The notes beneath the pieces are model-generated. The model was not told the DNA's origin. It made no database searches and worked only from the letters and a program-made list of their open reading frames with translations. The position numbers and the translations under genes are program-made. Shown one piece after another: positions 8,301 to 15,486 of a DNA stretch of 33,359 nucleotides; positions within the stretch are counted from its first letter, which is position 1; each line of letters opens with the position of its first letter. The DNA comes from an uncultured Lachnospiraceae bacterium (GTDB taxonomy: Bacteria; Bacillota; Clostridia; Lachnospirales; Lachnospiraceae), in contig CADABA010000016.1 of the NCBI GenBank assembly GCA_902785985.1, positions 9,518 to 42,876 on the forward strand, given 5' to 3'.

Positions 8301-9298
8301 TCCCTCTTCACCCCGGCAATCTCAGAAAGAAAATGCAGACCGGACAGATTCGTGGCATCCCCCGGATTATTCTTTTTCAGATAGTCCTGCAGCAGGTAAA
8401 TCGCAGCCAGCTGGTGCTCGCAGGCCGGTTCGTCCTTCCCGTAATACCGCGCATTGCGGCAGCCCCACTCAGTGCATGAGGAAGCTAAAATTCGTTCCCG
8501 GCCAAATGTAATGCAGGCTGTCCAGTCGGAATAATAATTTTTCGATTCGCCCGTCAGGACTGCTGTGCCGGTCAGATCCTCGGATCCCCACCCCTCATTG
8601 TACCGCAGCGAGACCCGGATCATCGGATCTTCACGCCTGATATACTCCAGAGCTTTCCTTCTGGCCGCTGCCGTATATTTCAGGTCAGATAAATAATTTT
8701 CATAATGAAAGTAGTGGTAGTCAGATGGAACGAACTGTGTCCCTCCCTCATCATTCCTGCGGTCTGCGATCTCTTTTTGCTGAAGTCCGCAGAGCGCCGG
8801 AAGCAGGTCTGCGGCGGGGTCTTTCTGTGCAGAGGATCCCGCGCCGTTATTCATACCTGCTCTCTTTTTCGCTGCGGAAGCGGCGGCTCCGGTACTTTCG
8901 GCTGCTCCCCGCTCCCGGACGGTATCCCGGGAGGCAGCTGCTTTTTCCGCTGCGGAGGATCCGTGTATCCCGGGAACTGATTTTCCTCCCGCAGCATCGT
9001 CTTCGGGTGCGAGATTAACGATTCTGCCCAGATACTCTTCCAGATAGAAAAGTCCGGCAGCCATGTGCTTACATTCGGCCTTTCCTGCAAAGGGGCACGA
9101 GCACTGAAGCTTCGTCACATTCCCCCCGGCATCTGTCCCGATGGAAACCGTATAATTTCGCATGCCCCGAACATGCATAGTGTATCCCTCGGAGTTCTCT
9201 GTAAAGTCTTTTACCCGACCGCTGCGATAATACGCTTTCCCTCTTTCCAGGATCGTACTGTTGAATAAGCCGGTCCAGTTCCCCTGCTTTTTCGCCAT
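5399..9298 (-). CDS. SNF2-family DEAD/DEAH helicase with SWIM zinc finger
   Basis: This 1299-residue protein is a Swi2/Snf2-type ATP-dependent DNA translocase. An N-terminal SWIM finger is visible as C66-x-C68-x7-C76-x-H78. A second, SWIM-like cluster occurs near residues 275-295 (C-x4-C-x12-C-x-H). Between them is an Ala/Gly-rich linker. A long SNF2-associated region follows, then the helicase core: motif I ADDMGLGKT (about 859-867), motif II DEAQ (about 964), motif III LTGTPIENR, motif V GGTGLNL and motif VI DRAHRIGQ. The ATG at 9298 is preceded by GGAG at 8 nt; an in-frame ATG at 9484 has no such site and lies almost on the predicted transcription start. The probable role is remodelling protein-DNA complexes during repair or transcription. 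The MATE gene follows in the same transcript. Confidence 0.93.
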   Translation of the reverse strand: MAKKQGNWTGLFNSTILERGKAYYRSGRVKDFTENSEGYTMHVRGMRNYTVSIGTDAGGNVTKLQCSCPFAGKAECKHMAAGLFYLEEYLGRIVNLAPEDDAAGGKSVPGIHGSSAAEKAAASRDTVRERGAAESTGAAASAAKKRAGMNNGAGSSAQKDPAADLLPALCGLQQKEIADRRNDEGGTQFVPSDYHYFHYENYLSDLKYTAAARRKALEYIRREDPMIRVSLRYNEGWGSEDLTGTAVLTGESKNYYSDWTACITFGRERILASSCTEWGCRNARYYGKDEPACEHQLAAIYLLQDYLKKNNPGDATNLSGLHFLSEIAGVKREPDRNIVPSLSIIPYLTLEESGLSVCFRAGAGKYYKIKDLNEFAEVMKKGGQMHFGTKTELTLGREYLLPGSEKWNTFLDAFLQDEKIQISQFESRIRNSRYYNSEISRTKDKIVLEGQNLDNFFDAALGETLEFTDRTEGGKTKSAIKFGVRDLSITLQLELNRSRSGVIEGILLAGDVPRTFRGIGHAYYISEGSLNRIPDDRYALLRPILGAEQEGCIRIMIGRSYLSDFYRRALPGLQDAVKIESSPEVEAEIGTILAPEPEFITYFDVDSGNIIGRCDVFYDSVRFLLTDHLAGNGSESFRNFEDEQGMLELLRQYLSNYDPQYRILFAPKESDLVFDLLDRGIPEIMKRSEVRMTERFRTLRIRKRARFDIGLSVSDGLLDLSVSSTELTPDELLDILYSYRKKKKYVTLKNGDFFKLDENESVADLSEMLEAVNIPLKEFVAGKMHIPAYRALYLDRMMEASQDLYATRDSRFKSLIKEFKTIGEADFEVPATLKGTLRRYQVTGYRWLRTLDAYHFGGILADDMGLGKTLQVITVLLAVRNENPEERRPSLIVSPASLVYNWKEEIRTFADSLKVVTVTGTRKERKEIIENREDADVLITSYDLLKRDISMYEDAQFRFLVADEAQYIKNHNTAAAKSLKLVRADTRYALTGTPIENRLTELWSIFDYLMPGLLYSFEEFRSGIETPIVKSGDEEARERLRRMAAPFILRRKKSEVLKDLPEKLEELRYAHMESRQQKLYDGQVVRMRRKLQTVDEADFRKGKIEILAELTHIRQICCDPSLMFSDYDGQSAKKELCLELIDSLIDGEHRALIFSQFTAMLEKLEEELKKKRIEYYKITGATPKERRIELVREFNTGTVPLFLISLKAGGTGLNLTGADVVIHYDPWWNLAVQNQATDRAHRIGQTKVVNVYKLIVKGTIEEKIVEMQESKRQLADDILQAEGVSSAAISREELLELLT

Positions 9299-9498
9299 AA
9301 AAGTTCTCCATTCATACTGCAGGCCATTCGCGTCTGCCATATCCATATGATCAACTTGCACAGATTTTCTGCTCTCCCATCCCCCCGGTCCTGCTCCGTA
9401 CATTTTCAGTTTCCTGTCCGTTTTTCTCCGGATCGTATTTCGATTTCTTATCAGATATTCTCCGGGTTTCCGGGAAGGGCCCATGAAGATTAGCTGTA

Positions 9499-9507
9499 AT
9501 TATATCA
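9499..9507 (-). promoter_or_regulatory. Extended -10 promoter for the SNF2-MATE unit
   Basis: The minus strand reads TGATATAAT, a perfect extended -10. The predicted start near 9492 gives a leader of about 190 nt to the ATG at 9298. This argues against translation from the in-frame ATG at 9484. Confidence 0.5.
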
Positions 9508-9591
9508 CACACGTCACTTTAAGGTACAGTACAGGACAGAACCTGCAGCTGTCAGAAAGAATTTCTGTAACATCAGACCGGAAAACAGTAC

Positions 9592-9621
9592 TTGCATGGA
9601 ATTAATGACGGGTGTTAGACT
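9592..9621 (+). promoter_or_regulatory. Probable promoter of the DUF3232-like gene
   Basis: TTGCAT (9592-9597), an 18-nt spacer, then TAGACT (9616-9621) preceded by TG at the extended -10 position. The leader to the ATG at 9742 would be about 115 nt. Confidence 0.4.
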
Positions 9622-9741
9622 CTTACTGCACCGCAGGCACGTCTTGCTGAAAATTCGAACAGAGAGACATTGCCCGCATTGCGTCGAGCCGCGAGTTTTT
9701 CCACTCCTCTCTGTGGAATATGATCTGAAAGGAGATGACCT

Positions 9742-10143
9742 ATGCCAACAACATACGACAGTTACGCAGCCATGCCGCAGTCACTGACACTCGAGGAAAT
9801 GCGATCGGTACACGATGCTATACTGACTGAAGTCGGTTCGGATCCGGATGCTTTGGAACTGTATCAGGACCTGATAGAATCTTCTGTACGCTACGCAAAA
9901 TTCAGAATGGACTGGCGGTTCTTGAATGTTGAGGAAAAAATGGATATTGACAGTGACCGGACTTCCGCGCACACCTCCTGTATCACAAAGCTTAATATTC
10001 TTGCGCGGTGTCTGCGGACACAGCAGAAACCTGCCACGTGGCGCGACACGCTGGGGGATGCAGAAGCCGACCCATATATCCGAAAACGTCTCGGTGACTT
10101 TGCCTGCTATCTCGCTTTTGTCACCGCATTGAATGCAAGATAA
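9742..10143 (+). CDS. Hypothetical protein, DUF3232-like
   Basis: A 133-residue soluble protein starting at ATG 9742, with AAAGGAGATGACCT upstream as a strong ribosome binding site. It has no signal peptide or membrane segment. The pattern R-T-S-A-H-x7-L-N-I-L-A-R (about residues 73-89) followed by W-R-D-x-L-G-D (about 99-105) and GDFACYLAFVTALNAR at the end resembles, from memory, a small clostridial family of unknown function (DUF3232). That assignment needs a profile search. It is transcribed opposite to the helicase gene and followed by a strong terminator, so it is a single-gene unit. No function can be inferred from the neighbours. Confidence 0.75.
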   Translation: MPTTYDSYAAMPQSLTLEEMRSVHDAILTEVGSDPDALELYQDLIESSVRYAKFRMDWRFLNVEEKMDIDSDRTSAHTSCITKLNILARCLRTQQKPATWRDTLGDAEADPYIRKRLGDFACYLAFVTALNAR

Positions 10144-10178
10144 TGGCGGAGTTATTTTTCTCTCTTACAATGATATTA

Positions 10179-10226
10179 AAAAGAAGCAAGACTGTCATCC
10201 ATGCACCGGCCTTGCTTCTTTTCTTT
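10179..10226 (+). terminator. Intrinsic terminator of the DUF3232-like gene
   Basis: AAAAGAAGCAAG (10179-10190) pairs perfectly with CTTGCTTCTTTT (10211-10222) around a 20-nt loop, followed by a T-rich tail. It begins 35 nt after the stop codon. Confidence 0.8.
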
Positions 10227-10235
10227 TCACTTACT

Positions 10236-10380
10236 AAAACTACTTCCCACATCCTTTACTTTAAGGCTCCCGGATTCAAGAACGCCTCAGCGTTCCTGCC
10301 GCGACGTGCGCGGCGGGTTTCACTTTGCGCATTCATCATAGATTTACATCATGAATATTCTGCGTCAGAGAGTAAAAAAT
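10236..10380 (+). repeat. Interspersed inverted-repeat element, copy C
   Basis: It begins AAAACTACTTCCCACAT (10236-10252), a variant of the element terminal repeat. It then shares the CTTTACTTTAAGGCTCCCGGA block with copy A. Next come the palindromes GAACGC-CTCA-GCGTTC and GCCGCG-ACGTG-CGCGGC. It ends with GCGCATTCAT...TTCTGCGTCAGAGA, which also ends copy D at 19804-19985. In both cases the poly-A/T tract of a terminator follows at once. Confidence 0.65.
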
Positions 10381-10408
10381 CAGGCCGCATTCTCAAAGAG
10401 CGCGGCCC
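10374..10408 (-). terminator. Intrinsic terminator of nrdD
   Basis: On the minus strand GGCCGC (10402-10407) pairs with GCGGCC (10383-10388), with an inner CTC/GAG pairing, followed by GATTTTTTAC. It lies about 110 nt after the nrdD stop and directly abuts repeat copy C. Confidence 0.75.
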
Positions 10409-10516
10409 GATACATTTAATGTTCATTTCTTGTTGCAAATCTTCAAAAATTTCCCGGTCATGATTCACAAGTTTTTTAATGGAAATCACAGAAAATTTTT
10501 CTGATTATTTCAGACA
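10409..10516. other. nrdD 3' untranslated region
   Basis: AT-rich sequence between the nrdD stop and its terminator. It contains the short palindrome CAGAAAATTTTTCTG near 10490-10504. No gene is seen. Confidence 0.4.
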
Positions 10517-12688
10517 TCAAAGATGAAGGACTCTCTCCTTGATCTCCTGTGTCCGTCCCTGATTCCAGTACTGTGTTCCGATATATCCGCAGGTCCTTCT
10601 CGCGACGTTCATCGTATTCTGATCGCGGTTCCCGCAGTTCGGGCACTCCCAGACCAGTTTGTCGTCCTTGTCCGTGACGATCATGATCTCTCCGTCATAT
10701 CCGCACTTCTGGCAGTAGTCGCTCTTGGTGTTGAGCTCTGCGTACATGATATTGTCATAAATGTACTCAATGACTGCCAGGACCGCATCGATATTATTCG
10801 ACATATTCGGAACTTCGACATAGCTGATCGCTCCGCCCGGAGACAGCTCCTGGAACTCGGATTCGAACTTCAGCTTCGTGAAAGCGTCGATCTCCTCTGT
10901 GACATGAACGTGATAGCTGTTCGTAATATAATTCCGGTCCGTGACCTCCGGGATCTGACCGAAGCGCTTCTGCAGGCACTTCGCGAACTTATAGGTCGTG
11001 GACTCGAGCGGTGTCCCGTAGAGGCTGAAGGAGATGTTCGTCGCAGCTCTCCACTTTGCGCACTTGTCATTCATGAACTGCATGACCTTCAGCGCAAAAT
11101 CCTTGCCCGCCGGATCTGTGTGGGATACGCCCTTCATATACTTCGTGCACTCGCACAGGCCTGCGTAGCCGAGGGAGATCGTTGAATAGTTGTTGAAGAG
11201 CAGCTTATCGATCTTCTCTCCCTTCTTAAGCCTGGACAGTGCGCCATACTGCCAGAGGATCGGAGCAACATCCGACGGCGTTCCGAGCAGTCTCTTGTGG
11301 CGGCACATCAGCGCTCTGTAGCAGAGCTCTGTCCTGTCTTCCATCAGCTTCCAGAAGGTCTCCTCATCCTTTCCGGATGAGCAGGCAACGTCGACAAGAT
11401 TCAGTGTGACAACACCCTGGTTGAAGCGGCCGTAATACTTGTGCTCACCGTTCTCTCCCAGACCTTCCTTGTCCGGTGTGAGGAAGGATCTGCATCCCAT
11501 GCACGGATAGACGTCACCGTTCTTATACTCCCTCATCTTCTTCGCGGAAATATAATCCGGGACCATCCTCTTGGCTGTGCACTTTGCAGCAAGTCTTGTC
11601 AGATAGTAATATTTCGAATCTTCGTAGATGTTATCCTCATCCAGGACATAGATGAGTTTCGGGAATGCCGGTGTGATCCAGACGCCTTTCTCATTCTTGA
11701 CGCCCTGGATACGCTGTCTCAGCATCTCCTCGATGACCATCGCGAGATCGTCTCTCAGCTGTCCTTCCGGAACCTCATCCAGATACATATACACCGTGAT
11801 GAACGGAGCCTGTCCGTTGGTCGTCATAAGTGTAATGACCTGATACTGGATCACCTGAACACCGCGGTTGACTTCCTTGCGGACGCGCATCTCGGCGATG
11901 CTGTTGATCTGCTCCTCCGTTGCCTCCATATTGGACTCGGCGAACTCTTCGCGGACTTCCTTTCTGAATCTCTGACGGCTGACCTCTACGAACGGGACCA
12001 GATGGGACAGCGTGATGCTCTGTCCGCCGTACTGGGAGCTCGCGATCTGCGCAATGGCCTGTGTCGCGATGTTGCAAGCCGTTGCGAAGCTGTGCGGCTT
12101 CTCGATCATGGTCTCGGAGATGACCGTGCCGTTCTGGAGCATATCCTCAAGGTTGACCAGGCAGCAGTTGTGCATATGCTGTGCAAAATAGTCGGAGTCG
12201 TGGAAGTGGATAATTCCTTCCTCATGCGCGCGAACCACCTCATCCGGAAGAAGAAATCTTCTCGTCAGGTCACGGCTGACTTCGCCGGCCATATAATCAC
12301 GCTGAACGCTGTTGACCGTCGGATTCTTATTGGAATTCTCCTGCTTCACTTCCTCGTTGCTGCATTCAATCAGGCTGAGGATCTGGTCGTCGGTCGTATT
12401 GGCCTGGCGTACGAGCGCATGCTTGTAACGATAGGTGATATACTTTCTCGCCACCTCATAGCGTCCGGCACCCATAATGCCGTTCTCGACCATATCCTGG
12501 ATCTCCTCGACATTGGCTGCGCGTGTAAGGCTCTTGCAGTTGTCTTCAACTTCACGCTCGATGTCCTTGATCTGGCTTTTGCTCAGTCTCATCTTTTCAG
12601 AGACTTCCTTATTTGCTCTCTCTATTGCGGCAGTGATCTTACGACCGTCAAAAATCATTTCCTTACCGCTTCTTTTAATAATCTTCAT
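10517..12688 (-). CDS. nrdD: Anaerobic (class III) ribonucleoside-triphosphate reductase
   Basis: This 723-residue glycyl radical enzyme reduces ribonucleoside triphosphates to deoxy forms under anoxia. The N-terminal ~95 residues form an ATP-cone allosteric domain (MKIIKRSGKEMIFDGRK). The central barrel includes LVNLEDMLQNGT and CMGCRSFL. Near the C-terminus are paired zinc-binding CxxC motifs (C659/C662 and C682/C685) and the glycyl radical site R-R-T-C-G-Y with Gly near 701. The ATG at 12688 has GGAG six nucleotides upstream. The frame stays open further upstream to 13003, but that stretch contains the promoter and NrdR boxes and is not coding. Its activase gene nrdG lies about 10 kb away. 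Upstream on the same strand is tadC, 298 nt away. Confidence 0.97.
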   Translation of the reverse strand: MKIIKRSGKEMIFDGRKITAAIERANKEVSEKMRLSKSQIKDIEREVEDNCKSLTRAANVEEIQDMVENGIMGAGRYEVARKYITYRYKHALVRQANTTDDQILSLIECSNEEVKQENSNKNPTVNSVQRDYMAGEVSRDLTRRFLLPDEVVRAHEEGIIHFHDSDYFAQHMHNCCLVNLEDMLQNGTVISETMIEKPHSFATACNIATQAIAQIASSQYGGQSITLSHLVPFVEVSRQRFRKEVREEFAESNMEATEEQINSIAEMRVRKEVNRGVQVIQYQVITLMTTNGQAPFITVYMYLDEVPEGQLRDDLAMVIEEMLRQRIQGVKNEKGVWITPAFPKLIYVLDEDNIYEDSKYYYLTRLAAKCTAKRMVPDYISAKKMREYKNGDVYPCMGCRSFLTPDKEGLGENGEHKYYGRFNQGVVTLNLVDVACSSGKDEETFWKLMEDRTELCYRALMCRHKRLLGTPSDVAPILWQYGALSRLKKGEKIDKLLFNNYSTISLGYAGLCECTKYMKGVSHTDPAGKDFALKVMQFMNDKCAKWRAATNISFSLYGTPLESTTYKFAKCLQKRFGQIPEVTDRNYITNSYHVHVTEEIDAFTKLKFESEFQELSPGGAISYVEVPNMSNNIDAVLAVIEYIYDNIMYAELNTKSDYCQKCGYDGEIMIVTDKDDKLVWECPNCGNRDQNTMNVARRTCGYIGTQYWNQGRTQEIKERVLHL

Positions 12689-12800
12689 AATAAACTCCAC
12701 TCCTCCGCATGCTGCCGTACATCCGCTCAGGCTGTCCGATTGCACCCTCATCATATTCTGAATTGTCTTGCAATTCCTATGATTCGGGGGTATCTTTTTG

Positions 12801-12847
12801 ACACCAGATTGTGTGCCTTTCAACAAAAAAGACACTATATCTTGTGG
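12801..12847 (-). promoter_or_regulatory. Tandem NrdR boxes upstream of nrdD
   Basis: The first box, ACACTATATCTTGTGG (12832-12847), matches the NrdR consensus acaCwAtATaTwGtgt at about 14 of 16 positions. The second, ACACCAGATTGTGTGC (12801-12816), matches at about 11 of 16. Their centres are exactly 31 bp apart, about three helical turns, which is the known arrangement for this nucleotide-sensing repressor. They lie at and just downstream of the predicted start of promoter P2. Confidence 0.7.
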
Positions 12848-12856
12848 TGCATAAAA

Positions 12857-12885
12857 ATGATACTCTATGAAGGTATGGATTTCAA
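12857..12885 (-). promoter_or_regulatory. nrdD promoter P2
   Basis: On the minus strand, TTGAAA (12880-12885) is followed by a 17-nt spacer and TATCAT (12857-12862). The predicted start near 12850 touches the first NrdR box. A separate TATAAT at 12894-12899 could be a second, upstream -10 but lacks a good -35. Confidence 0.55.
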
Positions 12886-12986
12886 GAGGTAAAATTATAC
12901 AAAAAGGGCATGTAAGGTTGTCTGTACTTTCTATGAGATTATTCTTGACAAATACATGGTTTTCTGTTTTCGCGCAAAAAAACGGG

Positions 12987-14312
12987 TCACAGGAATGAGA
13001 CAAAAGCAGGCGTCATAATGACCGCGATCACGACCAGAAGCATCAGCATTGTCGGGAAAATCAGCTTTGTTCCTGCCTTCTCCCCCAGGATCCTGGCCTT
13101 TCGTTTCCTCTCCTCAAAGGCCTCGTCTGCCTCCCCTGACAGGAGATCGATCAGTTCCCGGCTCCCGCGCCGCATATTCTGTACAAGGAGAGCCGCAAAT
13201 GTCCTGTATCTGATCTCGCAGGCGCGGCGTCCCATGCTTTCATAGGCCTCCGCCTCGGAAAGGCCCTTTTCCATGTCGCTGCACAGGCGGAGGATCTCCT
13301 CGAACCCTTCCCGTCTCCGGCCGCCGTTCTCAAGACTCTCCTTATAGTCGGATGCCATCATAAGAAACGCGCTTCTCATACTGAGTCCGGCGCAGAGCAG
13401 AAGCACAAGCTTGCTCACAATATGCGGATAATCCATGAGCATCTCCTCTTTCTTCCGCTCCGCATCCGCCTCACGGTTCCGAATCCCGGAAAAAAGAAGG
13501 AGGATCGATAAAATGAAACCCGTAAGAAGCAGCGAGAGACCTCTGTCTCCGCCGGCCCGCTCCCAGACTGCACGCTTCCCGCCGACGGTATCCGGAAGAA
13601 TGAGATTTTCATTTTCCGGACTGTTTTCTGAGGCGATCGCACTGAGTATCTGTTTTCTTCGTGACTCCGACTCTGTAAGGATCCTCGGATAGGCACAGAT
13701 CTGTATTTCCTCTTCCCTGGTATCTTCTCCAAGAGAGATGGCTGCAGTCAGTTTGACCGGGGTTCCTTCCGGATCCGCCGCGTCAAGAAGGGTGCCGTCC
13801 CAGTCGATCACGTCCGGCCGGTCGGTAAACCAGGAAACGGAAAAAGGAAGACCCTGCAGAGCAGACGGAAAAAGGACGTTGTCATCGACATGGTCTGCCG
13901 GCATGTCCCCGAGACAGGCTGCCGGAAGTGCTTTCGCGGCGCTGGCGAACATTTCCTCGATCTCAGCCTCCGTGTAAGCTCTGGGATCCACCTCGACTCT
14001 GATCTCCTCTTCTTCCTCCCCCACACGGGCCACAAGATCCTCCGTGAAGCTTACCCCGCCGTACCCGTCCCGTCGGATAAATCCCCGAAGGACAGTATCC
14101 TTTTCATAATACAGAAAGCTGGCTGCCGCTGCAAGGATATTCGAGATAAAAAGCGCCGCCAGCGCTGTGCGCACCACCCGGTCCGGAAGACCGAGCGAAG
14201 AAAAGATCTTCCGATTCACAAAGCCCGCAGCTTTCCCGAAGAAGCCTCTGACCCGGAAAAAAAGGATCCCGAAAGCGGCAAGGAGAACCGCATAGACCAA
14301 AAATATCCTCAT
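12987..14312 (-). CDS. tadC: TadC-like type II secretion F-domain protein with Ig-like insert
   Basis: This 441-residue inner-membrane protein is probably one of two platform subunits of the Tad/Flp pilus. Hydrophobic segments lie at about 1-19, 50-68, 255-277, 305-320 and 420-441. The C-terminal part (about 285-441), with the MLMDYPHIVSKLVLLLCAGL segment and cytoplasmic helices ending in RKARILGEKAGTKLIFPTML, is T2SSF-like. Between the second and third membrane segments is an unusual ~180-residue region; residues 135-210 read like a degenerate bacterial Ig-like domain (SVSWFTDRPDVIDWDGTL...VKLTAAISLGED). The start has AGGAGG eight nucleotides upstream. It follows tadB by 12 nt and ends the tadA-B-C unit. 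Confidence 0.8.
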   Translation of the reverse strand: MRIFLVYAVLLAAFGILFFRVRGFFGKAAGFVNRKIFSSLGLPDRVVRTALAALFISNILAAAASFLYYEKDTVLRGFIRRDGYGGVSFTEDLVARVGEEEEEIRVEVDPRAYTEAEIEEMFASAAKALPAACLGDMPADHVDDNVLFPSALQGLPFSVSWFTDRPDVIDWDGTLLDAADPEGTPVKLTAAISLGEDTREEEIQICAYPRILTESESRRKQILSAIASENSPENENLILPDTVGGKRAVWERAGGDRGLSLLLTGFILSILLLFSGIRNREADAERKKEEMLMDYPHIVSKLVLLLCAGLSMRSAFLMMASDYKESLENGGRRREGFEEILRLCSDMEKGLSEAEAYESMGRRACEIRYRTFAALLVQNMRRGSRELIDLLSGEADEAFEERKRKARILGEKAGTKLIFPTMLMLLVVIAVIMTPAFVSFL

Positions 14313-14324
14313 AGAAACGCCTCC

Positions 14325-15398
14325 TCACACGTGGATTTCAACAATTTTCCTCCCCCAGAAAAGGGAAACAGCATATACCAGAAGGCAGGCCGTCATAACG
14401 ACAGCTCCAAAAGCAGTTGTGTAGAGAACATCCAGGAAACCGGGAGAAGTCAGCTGCATGTACAGAAGGATCACACCCGGCATAATGCTCATGATCCTCT
14501 GCTCATATTTTTTCGCAGCCACGCTCGTCTCGATTTCCCTCTCCACATCCATGCGTTCTCCGATTCTTTCGGCCGTCTCCATTGTCACCTCGGACATATT
14601 TCCCCCGAGCTTTCTCGCCGCGCAGAAAACGGAAGCGAAATTTCCGATCTCCTCGGATCCGGAGCGGACTGCAAAATCGCTCAGGACAGTCTCCGCAGGG
14701 ACCGAAATTCGGATCCTGGCGTTGATCCGATGCATCTCAAGAGTCATATCCGCGTCCGCTCCGATGACGTCGCAGAGATCTCTCTCAGCCTCAAGGAAGG
14801 CATTTTCCACAGAGTATCCGGCCCTTAAGGAGATGGCGATAAAGCTGATCGCCTCACGAAAATCTCTCTCCAGCTTTTTTCTCCGTTCCCGGCCGTGATC
14901 CCGGATGCGCACCCTGTAGAAGAGGATCCCGGCAGGGAGCAGCAGAAGGAGTGCCGGGAAGCGCTTATAAAAGAGATAGTCGATGACCGAAACGAGAAGG
15001 AACGCCTCAAGAGCATAGCGGATTTTCGTCCTCACGTCCGGCCGGCATGTACGGTAGTCAGGACCATCCGCACCGTCCTGAGGAATCCTTTCCTCTTTCT
15101 GCGCCGCTTTTACAGAAAACCGTAAGGCATTCCCCTGCCCTTTCTCCTCTCCATACGCACTTCCCGGCCGTTTCCGACCGCCCGTGCTCTGCCGGATAAC
15201 CGGATTCTCTGTGATTTTCCCGTTCCTCCTGACGTCCGTGTAAGCAAAGCCTCCTCTGTTCTTCCCGATGCCCGTGTCCCCAAAGCTTTTCCTGCTCTTC
15301 CTGTTTTCCTTCCCGCAGCATGCCCTTTGACTGCGCCCGGGCAGATCTCTACCGAAGAGCGTCCGGGACTTTTGCCCGTGTTCAGTGATCTTCTGCAT
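14325..15398 (-). CDS. tadB: TadB-like type II secretion F-domain protein
   Basis: This 357-residue protein is the second probable platform subunit of the Tad pilus, partner of TadC and the TadA ATPase. The first ~110 residues are hydrophilic and rich in Arg, Lys and Gly, with no recognisable fold. Two closely spaced membrane segments follow (around YALEAFLLVSVIDYLFY and FPALLLLLPAGILFYRV). The T2SSF domain contains AISLRAGYSVENAFLEAERDL, and two C-terminal membrane segments finish the protein. The ATG at 15398 is preferred because GGGAGGA lies seven nucleotides upstream. An in-frame ATG at 15482, which would leave 4 nt after tadA, has no good site but cannot be excluded. It sits between tadA and tadC. 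Confidence 0.82.
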   Translation of the reverse strand: MQKITEHGQKSRTLFGRDLPGRSQRACCGKENRKSRKSFGDTGIGKNRGGFAYTDVRRNGKITENPVIRQSTGGRKRPGSAYGEEKGQGNALRFSVKAAQKEERIPQDGADGPDYRTCRPDVRTKIRYALEAFLLVSVIDYLFYKRFPALLLLLPAGILFYRVRIRDHGRERRKKLERDFREAISFIAISLRAGYSVENAFLEAERDLCDVIGADADMTLEMHRINARIRISVPAETVLSDFAVRSGSEEIGNFASVFCAARKLGGNMSEVTMETAERIGERMDVEREIETSVAAKKYEQRIMSIMPGVILLYMQLTSPGFLDVLYTTAFGAVVMTACLLVYAVSLFWGRKIVEIHV

Positions 15399-15486
15399 AC
15401 TGTCTTCCTCCCGTCCTTTCCCTGCGGAGCCTGTCTGTGCATAAGAACCCTCTCCGTCAAACCTGTCCGCACAGTTTTTCATTTTC

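Noticed and set aside
10143-10463. Plus-strand ORF of 106 codons after the DUF3232-like gene
   Set aside because: It runs through a strong terminator, a repeat element and the nrdD terminator, and has no ribosome site.
11441-12892. Plus-strand ORF of 483 codons opposite nrdD
   Set aside because: A shadow of nrdD; it also covers the NrdR boxes and promoter.
12689-13003. Upstream extension of the nrdD frame
   Set aside because: No ribosome site at 13003; the stretch contains the promoter and NrdR operators, and the ATP-cone begins at 12688.
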